Origin: Saccharothrix carnea
GTDB lineage: Bacteria; Actinomycetota; Actinomycetes; Mycobacteriales; Pseudonocardiaceae
Assembly: GCF_003014735.1 (NCBI RefSeq)
Contig: NZ_PYAX01000002.1
Location: forward strand, 434,001-498,000
DNA: 64,000 nucleotides
Reading direction: 5' to 3'
Shown: piece after piece, positions 40,650-49,876 of the stretch
How the letters are laid out: every line of letters begins with the position of its first letter
How positions within the stretch are numbered: position 1 is the stretch's first letter
Program-made: the position numbers and the translations under genes
Notes under the pieces: model-generated
Told to the model about the DNA's origin: nothing
What the model saw: only the letters and a program-made list of their open reading frames with translations
Databases searched by the model: none

Positions 40650-41639
40650 TCAGATCCGGCCGACGCCGACACCGGCGGGGACGGTCGTGGGCAGCGTGGA
40701 CGGGTTGTCGGGGGTGTAGGCGTAGTAGGTGCGCGGCTCGACGACCGTGCCGAGGGTCTGCGGCGTGCCGGAGTTGACGAAGATGTTGTTGCGCTGCACC
40801 ACCCGGCCGGGTCCGCTCTCGTCGTAGCCGGAGTAGATCGGGTGCGGCACGTTCTCGAAGTAGTTGGCCTCGACCAGCACACCGGCGTTCTCGGTCGAGG
40901 CGACGCCGTAGAGGCGGTTGTTGCGGAAGTAGTTGTTGTAGACGTGGATCGGTTCGCCGAAGCGGACCCGCGGGTGCCGCTGCTCGGTGGCGTTGAAGTA
41001 GTTGTGGTGGAACGTGACGCGGAGCTTGCCGGTGTCCTGGCCCGCGTTGGAGTCGGAGTGGCCGAGCAGCGCGGTCTTGCTGTGGTCGTGGAAGTCGTTC
41101 CACGACACGGTGATGAAGTCCGCGCCCCGGACGATGTCGATCAGGCCGTCCGCGCCTCCGCTGAAGTCGCAGTGGTCGATCCAGATGTGGTGCGAGGACT
41201 GCTGGATGCTGATCGCGTCGTCGTCCGCGCCGGTGAACTTCAGGTTGCGGATGATCACGTTCTGCCTGCGGTACATGTCCAGGCCGCCGCCGCGGATCTC
41301 GGCGCCCGGCAGGCCGATCACGGTCTTGTTGGAGCGCAGGCCCTGCTTGCTGCTGAACGTCATGATCCCGTCGACCTGGATCACGTACGGCTCGTTGCGG
41401 TCGCAGTAGTCCAGGAACGTGTCGGTGTCCCGCACGGTGACCACCGGGCCGCCGACGCCGCCGGTGGTGCCGTTCTGGCCGAGGGTGTTCGTGCCGGCGA
41501 AACCGTCGGCGGTCTGGAACGGCGCCGCCCACACCGGGTTCGTGGTGACCGGGCTCGCGGTCGCGGCACGGGCGGTGACGGCGGTGAGGGCCGTCGCGGC
41601 GGCGCCGGCCAGGAGGCTGCGCCTGCTGATGTCGCTCAT
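40650..41639 (-). CDS. PL1 pectate lyase (second in operon)
   Basis: 329 residues with a Tat-like signal (SRRSLLAGAAATALTAV) and the same PL1 beta-helix: HHIWIDHCDFSGGADGLIDI, WNDFHDHSKTALLGHSD and RHPRVRFGEPIHVYNNYF. Distinct from its neighbours at about half of positions, so these are old duplicates, probably with different pectin preferences. AGGAG upstream. Confidence 0.93.
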   Translation of the reverse strand: MSDISRRSLLAGAAATALTAVTARAATASPVTTNPVWAAPFQTADGFAGTNTLGQNGTTGGVGGPVVTVRDTDTFLDYCDRNEPYVIQVDGIMTFSSKQGLRSNKTVIGLPGAEIRGGGLDMYRRQNVIIRNLKFTGADDDAISIQQSSHHIWIDHCDFSGGADGLIDIVRGADFITVSWNDFHDHSKTALLGHSDSNAGQDTGKLRVTFHHNYFNATEQRHPRVRFGEPIHVYNNYFRNNRLYGVASTENAGVLVEANYFENVPHPIYSGYDESGPGRVVQRNNIFVNSGTPQTLGTVVEPRTYYAYTPDNPSTLPTTVPAGVGVGRI

Positions 41640-41656
41640 CGGTCTCGGTGCTCCTG

Positions 41657-42688
41657 TCAGATGCGGCCGGTGCCCGCACCGGCGGGCACGATCGTCGGGA
41701 CTTCGGCGGCGCGGTTGAGGGTGTAGGCGTAGTACGTGCGCGGCTCGACCACGGAACCGCGGAGCTCGATCTCGTGGTTGCACTCGACGAGGATGTTGTC
41801 GCGGGCGACGATGCGGCCCAGGTCGCCGCTGAAGTCGACCCGGCCGGGGTTGTTCACGCTGTAGAAGTAGTTGCCCTCCATCACCACGCCCGCGTTCATC
41901 GCCGAGGCGACGCCGTAGCTGTTGTCGCGGTAGTAGTTGTTGTAGACGTGCACCGACTCGCCGAAGCGGACCCGCGGGTTGCGCTGGTCGGAGCCGTCGA
42001 AGTAGTTGTGGTGGTAGGTGACCCGCAACCGGCCGATGTCCTGCGCGCCGTTGTCGTCGTCGTGGCCGAGCAGCAGCGTCTTGTCGTGGTCGTGGAACCT
42101 GTTCCACGAGACGGTGACGAAATCGCTGCCCCGCTTGATGTCGACCGCGCCGTCGTCGCCGTTGGAGAAGTCGTTGTGGTCGATCCAGATGTGGTGGCTG
42201 AACATCTGCACGTTGATCAGGTCGTCGGTGGCGCCGGTCAGTGCGAGGTTGCGGATGATGATGTTGTGCACGGCGTTGGCCGGGGGAGAGGTGACGTCGT
42301 CGTCCACCGGCAGGCCGATGTTCAGCCCGCCGCCGACCAGGCGGGCGTCGGTGCCCAAGCCGATGATCGTCTTGTCCGAGGCGACGTTGTGCATGCCGTC
42401 CGTGGTGCCGGTGGGGAGCGTGATCGTGCCCTTGACCTGCACGACCAGCGGTTCGGACCGGGCGATGTAGTCCAGGAACTGGGCGGTGGTGGTGGCGGTG
42501 ACGACGGCGCCGCCCGCGCCGCCGGTCGTGCCGTTCTGTCCCAACGCGTTCACCGAGGCGAAGCCGTCCGCGGTGGTGGCCGCGAGCGCCGGTGCGGCGC
42601 CGGGCAGGACCACCGCGGTGGTGGCGAGCGCGGCGGCGGCCACGGCGACCTTGAGCAGGGCGTGCCGGGTCCCGGAAGATGTGGGCAT
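41657..42688 (-). CDS. PL1 pectate lyase (first in operon)
   Basis: 343 residues: Sec-type signal ending PALA, then PL1 with HHIWIDHNDFSNGDDGAVDIK, WNRFHDHDKTLLLGHDD and RNPRVRFGESVHVYNNYY. The conserved Cys of the WIDHC segment is replaced by Asn here. Promoter-proximal gene of the three-gene operon; GGGAGAGG upstream of the ATG. Confidence 0.93.
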   Translation of the reverse strand: MPTSSGTRHALLKVAVAAAALATTAVVLPGAAPALAATTADGFASVNALGQNGTTGGAGGAVVTATTTAQFLDYIARSEPLVVQVKGTITLPTGTTDGMHNVASDKTIIGLGTDARLVGGGLNIGLPVDDDVTSPPANAVHNIIIRNLALTGATDDLINVQMFSHHIWIDHNDFSNGDDGAVDIKRGSDFVTVSWNRFHDHDKTLLLGHDDDNGAQDIGRLRVTYHHNYFDGSDQRNPRVRFGESVHVYNNYYRDNSYGVASAMNAGVVMEGNYFYSVNNPGRVDFSGDLGRIVARDNILVECNHEIELRGSVVEPRTYYAYTLNRAAEVPTIVPAGAGTGRI

Positions 42689-42732
42689 GGCGATTTCCTC
42701 TCCCGTATGAGGGGTGAGTGCGGGGAGTTATC

Positions 42733-42746
42733 GGGAAAGCGCTCTC
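42733..42746. promoter_or_regulatory. LacI-type operator-like sequence in pectate lyase promoter
   Basis: GGGAAAGCGCTCTC with an AGCGCT core, about 45 nt upstream of the first lyase. Compatible with a LacI-family repressor. Confidence 0.5.
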
Positions 42747-42806
42747 TGTTCGCACCGTAGCGCATGTTTCCGACGTGTCAACGGCCGGTGGCGGCTCGTG
42801 TTCGAG

Positions 42807-42854
42807 GTTCACATATGTGGCCGGTCTATTCGACGGACCGGTTCACATACGTGG
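42807..42854. promoter_or_regulatory. Direct repeat of a CACATA-YGTG operator
   Basis: GTTCACATATGTGG at 42807-42820 and GTTCACATACGTGG at 42841-42854, spaced 34 bp. Each contains a near-perfect CACATA/TATGTG palindrome. Placed upstream of the pectate lyase operon; binding protein unknown. Confidence 0.6.
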
Positions 42855-42990
42855 TGGCGAACGGCCATTCCGGCTAGCCGGGAATGCTCCGCGCGGCTAT
42901 TCCCGGCGGCCGTGGCGCTGGTCTGGAACCGCCGACCGCACCCCGCCGGGCTCGTCCCGTCGAGTCGCGGTGGCACAGGGGTTCCAGCGG

Positions 42991-43064
42991 TGCCCCCACC
43001 AGGAGTCGAACCTGGGACCTCGCCGTTCGTAGCGGCGCGCTCTGTCCTGCTGAGCTATGGGGAC
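42991..43064 (-). tRNA. tRNA-Arg (anticodon ACG)
   Basis: Minus-strand cloverleaf of 74 nt: acceptor GTCCCCA pairs with TGGGGGC, D-arm GCTC/GAGC, anticodon stem CGCCG/CGGCG with loop CTACGAA (anticodon ACG, C32 T33), T-arm CCAGG/CCTGG with TTCGACT loop, discriminator A. CCA is not encoded. Reads CGU/CGC/CGA. Confidence 0.95.
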
Positions 43065-43378
43065 TGGTCGTGCGGCAATTCCACCGGTTTCGCCGTGCGG
43101 TGGCGTCCCGGCCATCCGACGCTCTTTTCCGGTGTGCCGGAAAAGAGCAAGCCGCCCTGGTCGGTTTCCCGACGGGCGGCTCCCTTGACCGGACCTTTCA
43201 ACAGGTCACGGTGGGGAGCACGGGCTGCCGGAACGGCGTCGACGTGTGGTGTCCATGTCCGCTCCTCGGCTCGGTGTGCGCACATCGTGCCGACCGGCCG
43301 GTGACACCGTCAAACCATTTCCGGAACCATTCCGCGAAACCGGTGGCGGCCGGTCCGCCCGGTGACGACAATCCCGCC
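43065..43378. other. Intergenic region between tRNA-Arg and HEAT-repeat gene
   Basis: 314 bp with no recognised gene or strong signal; a frame open on the plus strand reads through the tRNA and is not protein-like. Confidence 0.5.
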
Positions 43379-46300
43379 GTGACCACCGCGCGAAGCTTGC
43401 TCAAGGCCCTCGACCCGCTGCCGTACGGCGCGCGTCAGCGCCTCCTCGCCCGCACCGCCCGCGAGCTGACCGGCTCCGCCGGGTTGGCCGAGCTGCTGGG
43501 CGAGCTGGACGGTCGGGGCGAGTTCGAACGGCGGCTGGCGTTGCACCTGGCGCACGCGGCCGGCCACCGCGAGTACGTCGTGCGGTGCCTGTCGGCCACG
43601 CAGACCTCGGTGGTCCGGCGGGCGGTCGGCGTGGCGGTCCGGCTGGACCTGCCCGCCGAGGTGTTCCTGGCCCGGCTGCCGCACCTGGCGACGGCGCTGC
43701 GGCAGGCCCTCTACACCGCCGTGCGCCGCCACCGGCGCCGCGCGTTGGCCGAACGGCTGCTGCCGGTGGTGCGCGAGGCGTTCGGCGACCACGAGGCTGT
43801 CGGCCTGCTCCCGGTGTGCTCGTCGGACGTGGTCGCCGCGGCGTTGCCCGACCTGGAGCACGCGGTGGTCAACTGGGCCTCGTTGGGCCGCCGCCACCCG
43901 GCGGTGCTGCTCGACTTCGTGACCGCCGAACTGGACGCCACGCCGCCGGTGGGGTGGCCGCAGGTGTGGTACCGCCTCGGTGCCGTCGTGGCCCTGGCGG
44001 CGCCCGCCGAGCCGGACCGGGTGCTCGACCTGCTGGCCCGGGTGCTGCCGCACGCGCCGCTGCCGTGGCAGCTCGACGGCGTGATCGGCGGCCTCGCCCG
44101 GCACGCGCCCGGACGCGTGGCGCGCCTGCTGGCCGACCCGCGCCGCACCGGGCGGCTGCCCGAGCGGCGGTCCCTGTGGCGTGCCGTGTCGGTGACCGGC
44201 GACGAGGACCTGATCGCGCTGGCCCGCCTGCTCGACGGCCCGCGGGTGTCCCGGTTGCTGCACGCGATCGCCCCGTCGCGGCGGGCGGCGGTGTTCACCG
44301 GCGTGTTCGGCGACCGCCCGGACGTGCCCCTGGCCGCCGTGGACGAACTGCCCTCCGCCGCACGGGCGGTCGTCGCCCGCCGGCTGTTGTCCCTGCGCCG
44401 CGTGGCCGACGACCCGGCCCGCAGGCTCGCCGTCACCGCCCGCCTGGACTGGGCGGACGCCCGTGACACCCTGGTCGCCGCGACCCGCCGCGCCACCGCG
44501 GGCGAACGCGCCGAGGCCTACCCGCTGTACCTGGCCGCAGCCGCCGCCACCCGCGACCCCGAGGTGGTCGGCGGCGTGGTGGCCGGCCTGACCAGGCTCA
44601 CCAACGAGCAGGACCCGGTGCGGTCGGTCGCGCTCGCCGCGCTGGCCAAGGTGCCGTCGTGGCTGTTCCGCCCGGCCGAGGCCGACGCGCTGACGAAGCT
44701 GATGGTCGACGCGACCCAGGCCCGCGACTGCTCGTGGCAGACCCGCGACGCGGTGCGCGCGCTGGCGGAAGCGGTGATCCGCGAGGGCGCGGTATCCCGC
44801 CACCCCGAGCTGGTCGACGCGGGCCTGGCCGGGGTCGAGCACCTGGGCGGCAACCTGCCGTGGATCAACCTGCACGGGCTGGACCGGTCGCTGCCGCGCG
44901 GCGCCGAGCACCGGGTGTACGAGGCGCTGCGCTCCCGGCTCGTCGCCGACGCCCGGCGCGGCCGGTTCGAGGTGCTGCTCGGGCTCGCAGCGGGCCTGGA
45001 CCGGCGGGCGTGGGGCGTGGCCGGTGTGCAGGAGTTGCTGGACCGGGCGCGGTCGGCGAAGGACGACGGCGTGGTGCGGCGGGCGGTGGAGCTGTGGCTG
45101 GCACCACCGGAACACCGCGACGAACGGGTGGAACGGGTGTTCGCCGCCGACCCGTCCACCGTCACGTTGCCCGCCGTGTGGCGGGCGATCTCGTCGCGCC
45201 GCACGGACCTGCTGGACCGGGTGATCGGCCGGTCGACGCACGGCCGGTTCCAGAAGCGCGGTGTGCGCTTCCTGCCGGTGTTCGGGCTGCGCCCCGACCG
45301 CTGGCTGCCGCGCCAGGTCGCCGCGTTCGCCGCCGAGCTGGCCGACCTCGGCACCTCCCCGCGCGCCAACACCTACGAGCGCACCGCCGCCGTGCGCGCG
45401 CTCGGACGGCTGCCGGGCACGGTCGAGCTGGTGCGGGAGTTCGTCGGCGATGACGACCTGCCGGTGGTGGAGGCGGCGCTGGCCGCGTTGGCGTGGACCG
45501 ACGAACCCGGTGACGTGCTGCCGGACCTGCTCGCCCACGTCGACACCCACCGCGCGCGGGTCGCGGTGTACGCGGTGGCCCGCTGTGCCCGGTTCACCTC
45601 GCCCGAGCGGCTCGGCACGCTGTTGACGCCCCTGCTCGAAGCTCCGAAGGTGACCGCGCGCAAGGAAGCCGTGCGGCTGATGGCGCAGCACCGCGTGCCG
45701 GGTTCGGTGGCGGTGTCGACCCGGGCGTGGGAGAACGGGCACCGGGACGTGCGGCGTGCGCTGGTGTCCGCGACGCGGTGGTTCCTCGACGACAAGGCCG
45801 CGTGGAACCTGCTGTCCCGTGCCGTCGCCGACGAGCGGGCGGTGGCGGGCGAGGTCGTCCAGTGGCCCGACGCCGTTCCCCGGCGGCACCGGGGCCGGTA
45901 CGCGGCGCTCGTGCGCGCGCTCGCGGACTCGCCCGACCCGGACACGGCCCGGCTCGGACTGGACGCGTCACCGTCCTGGACGCGCTGGTCCGATGGCGGC
46001 ACGGCGCTGCTCGTCCGCCGCGTGACCGACCTCGCCGACACGGCGACCTGGCGGCACGCGCTGACCGCCGTGGTGCGCCTGGCCGCCGCGACGGAGGACG
46101 TGACGCCCCTGCGCGAGGTGGTCACGGCGCTGGTCGCCGTCGACGGCGGGTTCGACGCGGAGGAAGACCGGGACCTGCCCGCGCGCCAGCGGATCGCGGC
46201 GCTCGTGCGCGAGCTCGCCGACGCGCGTGACACCGACCCATCGCGTGCAGCGGCCAAGGCTCTGGTCGGTGACCTCGCGGCGGCCGGGTACCGGTCGTGG

Positions 46301-46651
46301 GCCGTCAAGCTCGCGGTCGTCGCCGTCGAGTGGGAGCGAGAGGGCTCGGAACTCGACGGACTGCGCGCCGTGGCAAGCCTCGCGGTGGGGCCGGCGGTGG
46401 CGCGGCAGGCGGCCGACGAGGTGGCACGAGTGCTCCCGCACGTGCTGCCCCGGGTTGCCCGGCCACAGCTGCTCGACGTGGTCACGGCGCTGGCCGACGA
46501 CGCGGCACCGCTCGCGCTGGCGATCGTGACCACCGCCGGTCGTGACGCCGGGTGGTCCGCGCCGTGGCGCGAGCTGCTGCGCGGACTGCGCCGCCACGAC
46601 GACCCGGACGTGCGCGAGGCGGCGCTGGACGTGTTCACCAGTCAGGAGTGA
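43379..46651 (+). CDS. Large HEAT-repeat protein
   Basis: 1,090 residues, all helical, made of degenerate HEAT-like repeats; examples include RKEAVRLMAQHRVPGS, DVRRALVSATRWFLDDKAAWNLL and DPDVREAALDVFTS. No enzymatic motif, signal or membrane helix. HEAT solenoids serve as protein-binding scaffolds. GTG at 43379 has only a distant GGTGA. Conserved large HEAT proteins of this kind exist in actinomycetes without known role. Confident that it is a gene because codon bias and helical periodicity persist along the length; a long antisense frame is a shadow. Confidence 0.85.
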   Translation: MTTARSLLKALDPLPYGARQRLLARTARELTGSAGLAELLGELDGRGEFERRLALHLAHAAGHREYVVRCLSATQTSVVRRAVGVAVRLDLPAEVFLARLPHLATALRQALYTAVRRHRRRALAERLLPVVREAFGDHEAVGLLPVCSSDVVAAALPDLEHAVVNWASLGRRHPAVLLDFVTAELDATPPVGWPQVWYRLGAVVALAAPAEPDRVLDLLARVLPHAPLPWQLDGVIGGLARHAPGRVARLLADPRRTGRLPERRSLWRAVSVTGDEDLIALARLLDGPRVSRLLHAIAPSRRAAVFTGVFGDRPDVPLAAVDELPSAARAVVARRLLSLRRVADDPARRLAVTARLDWADARDTLVAATRRATAGERAEAYPLYLAAAAATRDPEVVGGVVAGLTRLTNEQDPVRSVALAALAKVPSWLFRPAEADALTKLMVDATQARDCSWQTRDAVRALAEAVIREGAVSRHPELVDAGLAGVEHLGGNLPWINLHGLDRSLPRGAEHRVYEALRSRLVADARRGRFEVLLGLAAGLDRRAWGVAGVQELLDRARSAKDDGVVRRAVELWLAPPEHRDERVERVFAADPSTVTLPAVWRAISSRRTDLLDRVIGRSTHGRFQKRGVRFLPVFGLRPDRWLPRQVAAFAAELADLGTSPRANTYERTAAVRALGRLPGTVELVREFVGDDDLPVVEAALAALAWTDEPGDVLPDLLAHVDTHRARVAVYAVARCARFTSPERLGTLLTPLLEAPKVTARKEAVRLMAQHRVPGSVAVSTRAWENGHRDVRRALVSATRWFLDDKAAWNLLSRAVADERAVAGEVVQWPDAVPRRHRGRYAALVRALADSPDPDTARLGLDASPSWTRWSDGGTALLVRRVTDLADTATWRHALTAVVRLAAATEDVTPLREVVTALVAVDGGFDAEEDRDLPARQRIAALVRELADARDTDPSRAAAKALVGDLAAAGYRSWAVKLAVVAVEWEREGSELDGLRAVASLAVGPAVARQAADEVARVLPHVLPRVARPQLLDVVTALADDAAPLALAIVTTAGRDAGWSAPWRELLRGLRRHDDPDVREAALDVFTSQE

Positions 46652-46658
46652 CCCGCTG

Positions 46659-46795
46659 TCACGTCCGCGCGGCGGCGATCGTGGCGGTGTCGGCGATCTG
46701 TTCGAAGTGGTGGACGAGGCCGTTCGCGACCCGCCACACGTGCGTGCACCGCGCGGTGATCGACCGGACCCGCGCCCGCACCCCGCTCACGTGGT
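46659..46795 (-). pseudogene. 3' fragment of SnoaL-like (NTF2-fold) gene
   Basis: Minus-strand residues RCTHVWRVANGLVHHFEQIADTATIAA match the last strand and helix of SnoaL-like polyketide-cyclase/NTF2-fold proteins (normally about 120-130 residues). Only about 45 residues remain and no start is visible, so it is a truncated remnant next to the dehydrogenase stop. Confidence 0.6.
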
Positions 46796-48279
46796 CACGC
46801 CCGGTCGACCGCGCCGAAGCGCGGTGGCGCCAGGTCGCCGACCGCCACGTGCACCGCCCGCAGGTCGCTGTAGAAGTCGATGCTGTGCGCGCCGCCCTCC
46901 CGGCCGACCCCGCTGGCCTTGATCCCGCCGAACGGCGTGCGCAGGTCCCGGACGTTGTGCGAGTTCACCCAGACCATCCCGGACTGCACCGCCCGCGCCA
47001 CCCGGTGCCCGCGCGCCAGGTCCGCCGTCCACACGTACGCCGCCAGCCCGTACCGGGTCGCGTTGGCCAGCGCCACCGCCTCCTCCTCGGTGTCGAACGG
47101 CGTCACGCACACCACCGGCCCGAAGATCTCCTCCTGGAACACCCGCGCGTCCACCGGCACGTCCGCGAACACCGTCGGCGCCAGGAAGTTCCCGGTCGGC
47201 AGGTGGGCGGGCCGACCGCCGCCGGCGACCAGTCGTGCCTCCCGCTTGCCGACCTCCACGTACTCCAGCACCCGCGCGTGGTGCTCGGGGTGGATCAACG
47301 CGCCGACCTCCGTCTCCGGGTCCGAGGGCAACCCGACCCGCACCGCCGCCGCCCGTGCCGCCAACGCCGACACGAACGCGTCGTACACCTCCCGCTGCAC
47401 CAACACCCGGGACGACGCCGTGCACCGCTCGCCGTTGAGCGAGAACACCCCGAACACCGCCGCGTCCACGGCCCGGTCGAAGTCGGCGTCGGCGAACACC
47501 ACGCACGGCGACTTGCCGCCCAGCTCCATCGACACCTCCTTGAGGTGCTGCGCGGCCGTGCGCATGATGATCTGCCCGGTGCCGCTCTCGCCGGTGAACG
47601 ACAGCCGCGGCACGTCCGGGTGCGCCACCAGCGCCGCCCCGGCTTCCTCGCCGATGCCGTGGACCAGGTTGAACACCCCGTCCGGCACGCCCGCCTCGGC
47701 CATGATCCCGGGCAGCAGGCTCGCCGACAGCGGCGACCACTCGGCGGGCTTGAGCACCACCGCGCACCCGGCCGCCAGGCTCGGCGCGAGCTTCCACGTC
47801 TCCAGCATGAACGGCGTGTTCCACGGCGTGATCAGGCCCGCCACCCCGGCCGGCTGCCGGATCGCGTAGTTGACCTGCCGGTCGCCGACCAGGAACGCGT
47901 CCTCGTGGCCCGCCACGATCACGTCGGCGAAGTACCGGAAGTTCTCCGCCGCGCGGTGCGCCTGGCCCTTGGCCTGGGTGATCGGCAGCCCGGTGTCGAA
48001 CGTCTCCAGCTCCGCCAGCCGGTCGGACCTCGCCTCGATGGCGTCCGCGATGCGCACCAGCACCCGAGCACGCTCACGCAGCGAGAGCCGGGGCCACGGT
48101 CCCTCGGTGAACGCCCGCCGTGCGGCGGCGACGGCGAGGTCTACGTCGGCGGCGTCACCGGCGGCGACCCGGCCGTACTCGGTGTCGGTGACCGGGTCGG
48201 ACACGCCGAACGTCGCCCCGGACGCGCTGGGCACGTCCTTGCCGTCGATGTGGTGCAGCAGCTCGGTGGGGATGTTCAT
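46795..48279 (-). CDS. hpaE: Aldehyde dehydrogenase, HpaE-like
   Basis: 494 residues of the NAD-dependent aldehyde dehydrogenase family: catalytic Cys286 in LNGERCTASS, general-base Glu252 in SMELGGKSP, and the NAD motif SFTGESGTG. Context and the FALE/AKGQAH segments match 5-carboxymethyl-2-hydroxymuconate semialdehyde dehydrogenase of the homoprotocatechuate path. Last gene of the operon; ATGA overlap with the aldolase gene. The assignment rests on neighbours with hpaD and the FAH protein. Confidence 0.8.
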   Translation of the reverse strand: MNIPTELLHHIDGKDVPSASGATFGVSDPVTDTEYGRVAAGDAADVDLAVAAARRAFTEGPWPRLSLRERARVLVRIADAIEARSDRLAELETFDTGLPITQAKGQAHRAAENFRYFADVIVAGHEDAFLVGDRQVNYAIRQPAGVAGLITPWNTPFMLETWKLAPSLAAGCAVVLKPAEWSPLSASLLPGIMAEAGVPDGVFNLVHGIGEEAGAALVAHPDVPRLSFTGESGTGQIIMRTAAQHLKEVSMELGGKSPCVVFADADFDRAVDAAVFGVFSLNGERCTASSRVLVQREVYDAFVSALAARAAAVRVGLPSDPETEVGALIHPEHHARVLEYVEVGKREARLVAGGGRPAHLPTGNFLAPTVFADVPVDARVFQEEIFGPVVCVTPFDTEEEAVALANATRYGLAAYVWTADLARGHRVARAVQSGMVWVNSHNVRDLRTPFGGIKASGVGREGGAHSIDFYSDLRAVHVAVGDLAPPRFGAVDRA

Positions 48280-49208
48280 GCGGTGACTCCTGAAGGGACG
48301 AGCAGGTCGGCGGCCTCGGCGCGCAGCGCGGCGATCCGCGCCAGCCCGGCCGGTGTCGGCGGCACCAGCGGCGGCCGGACGTGCCCGCTGGCGAGGTGGC
48401 CCAGGTCGGCCAGGACGTGCTTGGCGGGCGCCGGGTTCGTCTCCACGAACAGCAGCTCCACCAACGGGTGCAGCCGGTAGTGCAGGTCGATCGCCCCCGC
48501 GTGGTCACCGGCGACGTACAGCTCGTACATGCGCGCCACGGCGGCGGGCGCGAGGTTGGCCAGCGCGCTGACGAACCCGCTGCCGCCGATGGCCAGCAGC
48601 GGCAGGCACAGCAGCTCGATGCCCGACCACATCAGGAAGTCGCGCCCGCACCGGTGCAGCACGTGCGAGAAGTGCTCGAAGTCCTTGGTGGTCTCCTTGA
48701 TGCCCACCACGTTGTCGTGCGCGCGGCGCAACCGGGCCACGGTCTCCGGCGCGATGTCCACCGCCGTGCGCGACGGCACGTTGTAGACCACGATCGGCAG
48801 GTCCGGGAACTCACGCGCGATCCGGTCGTACCAGGCGAACAGGCCCTCCTGCGTCGGCCTGCTGTAGTACGGCGTGATCACCAGGGCGACGTCCGCGCCC
48901 AGCGACCGCGCGTGGTCGGTCAGCTCCAGCGTCTGCGCCAGCGTCGCCGCGCCGGTGCCGGGCAGGAACGGCACCCGGTCGGCCGTCTCCTCGGCCACCA
49001 CCCGCATCGCGGTGACGCGTTCGGCGATCGACTGCGCGCCGGGCTCGCCGGTCGAGCCGCCGATGGACACGCCGTGCGAACCGGACGCGAGTTGCAGGCG
49101 CACCAGCGCGCGCAGGCTCTCGGTGTCCAGCTCGCCTCCGGCGGTGAACGGGGTGACGACGGGCGCGATGGAGCCGCGGATGGCCGCCGGGTCGGAACGG
49201 AACCTCAT
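48276..49208 (-). CDS. DapA/DHDPS-family lyase or aldolase
   Basis: 310 residues, TIM barrel of the dihydrodipicolinate synthase/N-acetylneuraminate lyase family: Schiff-base Lys171 in VVGIKETTK, Tyr142 in IVVYNVPSRT and GGSTGEPG near residue 50. It is not the housekeeping dapA because it lies in the catabolic operon and has ATGA overlaps on both sides. It may cleave a pathway intermediate, as pyruvate- or oxo-acid-cleaving members do, or fill the HpaI-like step; this is inference. Confidence 0.82.
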   Translation of the reverse strand: MRFRSDPAAIRGSIAPVVTPFTAGGELDTESLRALVRLQLASGSHGVSIGGSTGEPGAQSIAERVTAMRVVAEETADRVPFLPGTGAATLAQTLELTDHARSLGADVALVITPYYSRPTQEGLFAWYDRIAREFPDLPIVVYNVPSRTAVDIAPETVARLRRAHDNVVGIKETTKDFEHFSHVLHRCGRDFLMWSGIELLCLPLLAIGGSGFVSALANLAPAAVARMYELYVAGDHAGAIDLHYRLHPLVELLFVETNPAPAKHVLADLGHLASGHVRPPLVPPTPAGLARIAALRAEAADLLVPSGVTA

Positions 49209-49876
49209 GTCGGCAACTCCCCTGGGAGCGGGGCCGCGGACCTGGCGTCCACGGCCCGGAGGGTGGTGAGCTTGTGCTCGCGGGCGAAGGCCTCCACCAC
49301 GTCGGCCGGCGCGCCCGCGCGCAGCAGGTGCAGCAGCTCGGCGTGCTCGGCCACGGACTGCCTGGCCCGGCCGGGCACCAGGCTGAACGTGGTGCGCCTG
49401 CTGTGGTCCAGCCGCGCCCACTCCTTGCCGATCAGCTCCCGCAGCCGCGGGTTCGGCGTGGCGTCGCACAGCAGCAGGTGGAACTCGCGGTTGAGCCGGG
49501 TGAAGCCGAGCGGGTCGAACCCGTCCAGCGACGCGGCCATCAGGTCGTTGAGCCGCTCGGCGCGGTCCAGCCGGTCGGCGGTCATCCGGCCGGTGGCCAC
49601 GGCGTGCCCTTCCAGCAGCGCCAGCGCCTCCATGGTGTGCCGGAACTCGTCCTGGTCGATGCCCGCGACCCGGGCGCCGACGTTGGGCTCGAACACCACC
49701 CAGCCCTCGGCCTGCAACCGCCGCACGGCCTCGCGCACCGGCACCGGGCTCACGCCCAGCTCCCGGGCCAGCCGGTCGAACACCAGCCGTGCGCCTGGAC
49801 CGTACGTGCCGGCCACGATCCGCTCGCGCAACGTGTCGTAGGCGTACTGGGTCTTGGACCGCGTCGGAGCGCTCAT
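49205..49876 (-). CDS. GntR-family regulator (FadR/FCD type) of the operon
   Basis: 223 residues: N-terminal GntR winged helix (LRERIVAGTYGPGARL, ELGVSPVPVREAVRRLQAEGWV) and an all-helical FCD ligand-binding domain (EFHLLLCDATPNPRLREL, SVAEHAELLHLL with metal-site His). The ATG overlaps the FAH gene stop (ATGA). It likely binds the CGGATCG palindrome upstream of hpaD (52178-52195) and senses an aromatic acid. Confidence 0.88.
   Translation of the reverse strand: MSAPTRSKTQYAYDTLRERIVAGTYGPGARLVFDRLARELGVSPVPVREAVRRLQAEGWVVFEPNVGARVAGIDQDEFRHTMEALALLEGHAVATGRMTADRLDRAERLNDLMAASLDGFDPLGFTRLNREFHLLLCDATPNPRLRELIGKEWARLDHSRRTTFSLVPGRARQSVAEHAELLHLLRAGAPADVVEAFAREHKLTTLRAVDARSAAPLPGELPT

Noticed and set aside
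43310-45889. Long open frame antisense to the HEAT-repeat gene
   Set aside because: Translation is Arg/Gly/His-rich and low complexity, as expected for the complement of a high-GC gene.
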